A stretch of 45,049 nucleotides of DNA from Bacteroidales bacterium. Its GTDB lineage: Bacteria > Bacteroidota > Bacteroidia > Bacteroidales > ML635J-15. The DNA is taken from contig JAGOLH010000021.1 of assembly GCA_017994175.1 (NCBI GenBank), positions 1 to 45,049 of the forward strand, read 5' to 3'. Position numbers and translations under genes: made by a program. Below are positions 43,601 through 45,049 of the stretch, one piece after another. The notes below the pieces were generated by a model. It did not search any database. It had not been told where the DNA came from and saw only the letters and a program-made list of their open reading frames with translations. How positions within the stretch are numbered: position 1 is the stretch's first letter; every line of letters begins with the position of its first letter.

Positions 43601-45049
43601 CTGTTCCTACAGTAGCACTAACAATAACATTGCCAATCGTAATATTGGCTTCTGTTCCGGATGCATCGCATCCTAGCCCATTGCTTACATACAGGCGATA
43701 GGGATGAATTCCTTCGGCACTGGTGCTTGCGCCAATAGTCATTGTTTGTGAAGTCGGATTTGTATAAGTTACACCGGCAGGTGTTCCGGTAACCACATTC
43801 GCCCAGCTTGCACCATTATAGTATTGCCATTGGTAACTTAAGGAACCAGTTCCACCGGAAACAGTAGCTGTAGCGGTAGTAGAGCTTCCCGAACATATCT
43901 GAGAACTGCCATAAGCAGTTGTGCCTACCGCAGGATCAGAAACCACCTGAACGCTGGCACTTGTGCTGTTTATGGGGGATGTACATCCAATCCCTGTAGT
44001 TGTTGCCGATAATCGATAATAGTAGGTGCCATTTGCAGTAATATCTCCAACAGTCATCGATGTAGCAGTCGGGTTAGTGTAGTTTGCCCCAGTAGGTGTA
44101 CCTGTAGCAACATTACTCCAAGCGGAATTATTTGGTGAATACTGCCATTGATAAGAGAATGTTCCCGTTCCGTTTGACAATGAACTACTATAAACGCTGG
44201 AGCCCCCCTGACAGATTATTGAATTGGTGCGGGAAGCAGCCGTTAGGCTGGGATCAGAGACTACCTGAACACTTGCACCTAGGCTGTAAATAGGACTAGT
44301 ACAACCGTTGCCGGTGGTAGTAGCAGAAAGTCTATAATAATAGGTAGAAGCTGCTGTTATGCCACTCACCGTCATACTTGTTGTAGTTGGGTTTGTATAA
44401 GCAGCACCGGTAGGTGTACCGGTAGCCACATTACTCCATGAGGAATTATCCGGTGAATACTGCCATTGATAACTAAATGTACCGGTTCCGTTTGACAATG
44501 AACTACTATACACACTCGAGCCACCGGCACAAATCAGTGAATTGGTTCTTGTAGCTGCTGAAAGCGTCGGATCAGAAACCACTGTAATACTTCCGGATGC
44601 ACAGGAGGTCATATTTGTGCAAATGCTACTGCCAACCCTACGAACGTAGTACGTAGTAGTTGAAGTTGGAGAAACACTAATGGAACTTGCAGAGGAAGTG
44701 CCTTCAAGAGGCCTATTCGATAGCGCAATATAATCGATATCCATAGTTACTCCCGATGCAGTGGCCCAATCATAACGCCATCCTACAATGTTTCCTCCCG
44801 TAAAATAGTCTGGGTCTGTCCCCATATCAACACTCAAAACATGCCATTGATTATCGCTGATAAGAGAGCCGTAACCGGTTTCTCCCCCAACAGCATAATT
44901 ATGATCAGTATTATAGAAGAAAATTTCAACACCATTTGCAGTACCTGCTGTAACCCGATACCTTATGTGAATATACCGGTATGTATTTGGATCGAACGAG
45001 CCAAGAGCTCCCATAAAAATCATCGGGTCAATACCGGTAGAAGTAACAT
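37608..45049 (-). CDS. Giant T9SS-exported Ig/beta-helix protein with type A sorting domain (5' end outside window)
   Basis: More than 2470 residues are visible; the frame stays open through the window edge, so the signal peptide lies outside. Numbering from the internal ATG at 45023: a carbohydrate-binding-like beta domain (about 1-110); three Ig-like units (about 150-475), two of them near-identical with a 106-residue period; and a right-handed beta-helix rich in NNTI/YNNTI rungs (about 500-1400). A GSGYT repeat block (about 844-974) is inserted in the helix. Repetitive WTNNGTFT / VTFDG units follow (about 1500-2150), then a FPVGD-containing domain. An FN3-like segment (about 2288-2385, LITWQTASETNNDYF) and the type A Por/T9SS sorting domain (about 2391-2471, AYPNPFNDELSV ... 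GEFTRTIKVVK) end it. It is probably an adhesin or filament-like surface protein. Confidence 0.9.
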   Translation of the reverse strand, partial: VTSTGIDPMIFMGALGSFDPNTYRYIHIRYRVTAGTANGVEIFFYNTDHNYAVGGETGYGSLISDNQWHVLSVDMGTDPDYFTGGNIVGWRYDWATASGVTMDIDYIALSNRPLEGTSSASSISVSPTSTTTYYVRRVGSSICTNMTSCASGSITVVSDPTLSAATRTNSLICAGGSSVYSSSLSNGTGTFSYQWQYSPDNSSWSNVATGTPTGAAYTNPTTTSMTVSGITAASTYYYRLSATTTGNGCTSPIYSLGASVQVVSDPSLTAASRTNSIICQGGSSVYSSSLSNGTGTFSYQWQYSPNNSAWSNVATGTPTGANYTNPTATSMTVGDITANGTYYYRLSATTTGIGCTSPINSTSASVQVVSDPAVGTTAYGSSQICSGSSTTATATVSGGTGSLSYQWQYYNGASWANVVTGTPAGVTYTNPTSQTMTIGASTSAEGIHPYRLYVSNGLGCDASGTEANITIGNVIVSATVGTASGGYATLTTAFTAINAGTHKGVITINVACDVTSNTTATLNASVTGGNPEYTSVTIQPSGGAAKQISGSRAGNPLIDLNGADNVTIDGLNTGGNSLTLVNTSTSTTSGTSTIRLINSAENNTITNCTLKSAARSTGGAVLFSTASAGNGNDGNTISYNSITSNGTNRPTYLIHSTGSSGYDNSGNVISNNNFYNFFRLDASSYCIYVGNYSAAFTISGNSFYQTAEYTPTATISHYVINVSATVATGTNFIITDNYIGGSAPMCAGSPWTCSGNASTAFYAIQLNSFGASPVSSIQNNTIKNFSYSSTSAGPWTGIRVNGSGSADIGTSTANLIGESSGTGSITVVTPNPYGSFSPAAATAVMGVYGSTRTSGGSGYTYATVSFSGGGSPTDPATATANIVGGAVTSITITNPGSGYTSRPTVTISGDGSGAVYANATLKVVSINITNGGDGYAILPTFTFSTSGSSTGAAATAVLTSGVLTGYTITNNGVGYTSVPTITIVTGYSSTYGMYVYNNTGTVRIYNNTISSIQVGNSIPEYAYRFYGISSTGTAGIREINNNNIGSATSNSIAVGTPSTTTGIIAIYGIYNTATGSCQMNGNTVKNCIAYGTTASAVNYGIYKSGNSTAFDMSLNTVENLNSTANATMIGLVSSNASASGTISNNTVNNLNSSTKTNSVRGISVSAACNIYENAVSNITASELTTGYNVGMLISNGTAVQAYDNTINAIQGNAITTGYVAGISITAGTANQVYRNKIFDISSSSSSITTGTVNGINVSGSTASMANTIYNNLIGDIKAPSANSTNDVVRGINVINTGATSSTKLYYNTVNLNASSSGTNFSTTGVYHTTSSTATTAQLEMINNLIVNESTPKGSGKAVAYRRSSTTLTNYSTSSDNNSYYAGTPGSSRLIFYDGTNSDQTIDAFITRMSTRDQASVSNDAVFVSTTGADATFLHLDNDDNCRIDGKGKVIATYTSDYDSDARDASYPDMGADEVVTGYPANLATSPTTLPTNAYVWTGQTGTANWSTASNWIQYNGSSFAIPASAPNTTNANVYIRAYNTCVLENLPTVTVSSDFNCGNLIIESNGGLTVTGANKLIVNGYMTNDGTLTATGSPTIQVNGNWTNNGTFTPATSTVLLGGTGATINTGGVGAGKAFYNLTVTKTSGTATISTNNLDVDGNLSITSGTLSLSGSLSATIAGNWSQTGGNFTCNSSTITFDGTNSTITTTGAGTKSFNHLIIADAAALGSDIDVNGNLTINNGKSFSDGSSFSMTLAGNWTNNGTFTSGSVGTVTFDGSSSAVIGGSSSNTFHKVTLNKGTGLAAMVEVNTPMTLTNTSTSALTMTNGLLKINSSGVLNLPNASQTIGSAAGIEINGGTLNGGGATMVNNGYFKLTSGTVNIGTVAGNSFENRSSSKFYIESGTMNIAARLMFTAANTEAIISGGTLNLCTVGNTSSTYGAFNMVATANISITGNPLITFQNAGSGATPLDVNILNGTGTKSFSSGTLQFGNASTPAGQNFKINSAVPLYNIVINGYNNPTATLTGNLPGCNDVTINAGGTLNTSSYQLSLSGDWINNGTYTAGTGTVDFAGTSAQEIQSGSSAFNNVIFSNSTTGINDVNISEPMTINGVGTFTNGIVFYSGTGSLTFGNTGSTSGGSDNSFVNEIVTKTGTSAFTFPVGDTAIIEAAIVPVYAPVGIAAPASNSTITALYDFSKGPINWSAAYMCDESQMKYTSSVEHWDLTTTSATPAVTLYWTDATRSGITDLTDLAVAHFNGTCWEYKGGTTSGDLSWGSITSNINFSSYSPVSFGSKRGVNKLPVELTQFGARCGDDGILITWQTASETNNDYFTLEKSENAVDFIQIAEIQGAGNSVDLIEYHFLDERYVSGTFYYRLKQTDFDGSSKYSNIVIANCYANGSANPVVIAYPNPFNDELSVTAWNLPEGEITLTLTDLFGKDYYRKELKTDKGEFSITLFLKDIAPAVYLLKITKGEFTRTIKVVK
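42100..42495 (-). repeat. GSGYT-type repeat block inside the beta-helix coding region
   Basis: On the minus strand this encodes about 3.5 imperfect repeats of about 38 residues, with the pattern G-x-G-Y-x-x-x-P-T-x-T-[FI]-x-G..., then A-x-A-x-x-x-G-x-[VL]-x-x-x-x-I-T-N. It interrupts the surrounding YNNTI-type beta-helix rungs, which resume immediately afterwards. Confidence 0.75.
43941..44576 (-). repeat. Tandem 318-bp Ig-like repeats (two near-identical units)
   Basis: The landmark GGATCA (plus strand; encodes Ser-Asp-Pro) recurs at 44569, 44251 and 43933, exactly 318 bp apart. The units 44576-44259 and 44258-43941 are highly similar at both DNA and protein level. The third unit downstream (to about 43626) is clearly diverged but keeps the SYQWQY core. 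Confidence 0.85.

Noticed and set aside
37608..45049. CRISPR-like or satellite array suggested by repetitive sequence
   Set aside because: The repetition is in-frame protein repeats of 106 and about 38 residues within one continuous coding frame.

Overview
The window looks like a chromosomal segment of a Bacteroidota (Bacteroidales/Cytophagia-type) bacterium. The evidence is three giant surface proteins ending in the gliding-motility-associated (CHU_C / type B) C-terminal domain, one giant protein ending in a type A Por/T9SS sorting domain, SprB-type repeats, an AMP nucleosidase of the short Bacteroidota form, a Bacteroidota-style divergent aroQ/xerD pair, and repeated TAnnTTTG -7 promoter boxes upstream of genes. 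I saw no tRNA, rRNA, CRISPR array, intact insertion sequence or prophage.

Layout. 1-5.1 kb: an AT-rich orphan membrane-anchored protein, a structured non-coding stretch (possibly a group II intron fragment), a MATE efflux pump, a small lipoprotein, a MITE-like inverted repeat, and a secreted dipeptidyl peptidase IV. 5.1-9.5 kb: a 0.5 kb gene-poor gap, then an OmpA-family protein with an extra LamG/DUF1080-like domain and penicillin-binding protein 1C, both on the minus strand. 9.6-19.5 kb, plus strand: a small secreted protein, AMP nucleosidase, the CstA carbon-starvation transporter, a 1671-residue SBBP/PKD/SprB/CHU_C protein, and dihydrolipoyl dehydrogenase. 19.6-30.2 kb: a 1320-residue SprB-repeat CHU_C protein, then a housekeeping block: smpB with a coupled Yip1-family gene, miaA, rpsO-pnp with an intrinsic terminator between them, aroQ with a small membrane protein, and xerD. 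30.3-45 kb, all minus strand: a small outer-membrane-type protein, a 1567-residue choice-of-anchor L/Calx-beta/SprB/PKD/CHU_C protein, a cytoplasmic GH13 trehalose-synthase-like enzyme, and a giant (more than 2470 residues) beta-helix protein cut by the window edge.

How it fits together. The four giant T9SS cargo genes occupy about 21.1 of 45.0 kb (47%), yet no T9SS machinery gene (gld, spr or por) is present. They are scattered cargo, each with a different adhesive module set, placed between housekeeping operons. The periplasmic and envelope genes (PBP1C, OmpA-like, DPP IV) suit a Gram-negative that digests proteins and builds a decorated surface. CstA, AMP nucleosidase, Lpd and the TreS-like enzyme are ordinary carbon and nucleotide metabolism or stress genes.

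I do not see a clear, previously undescribed multi-gene system. The most unusual items are the GSGYT-type repeat block inserted in the beta-helix of the largest protein, the exact 318-bp tandem Ig-like duplication in the same gene, the OmpA/LamG fusion, the structured segment at 0.59-0.76 kb and the inverted repeat at 2.7-2.8 kb. All positions and motifs were read by eye; no database search or structure prediction was run.
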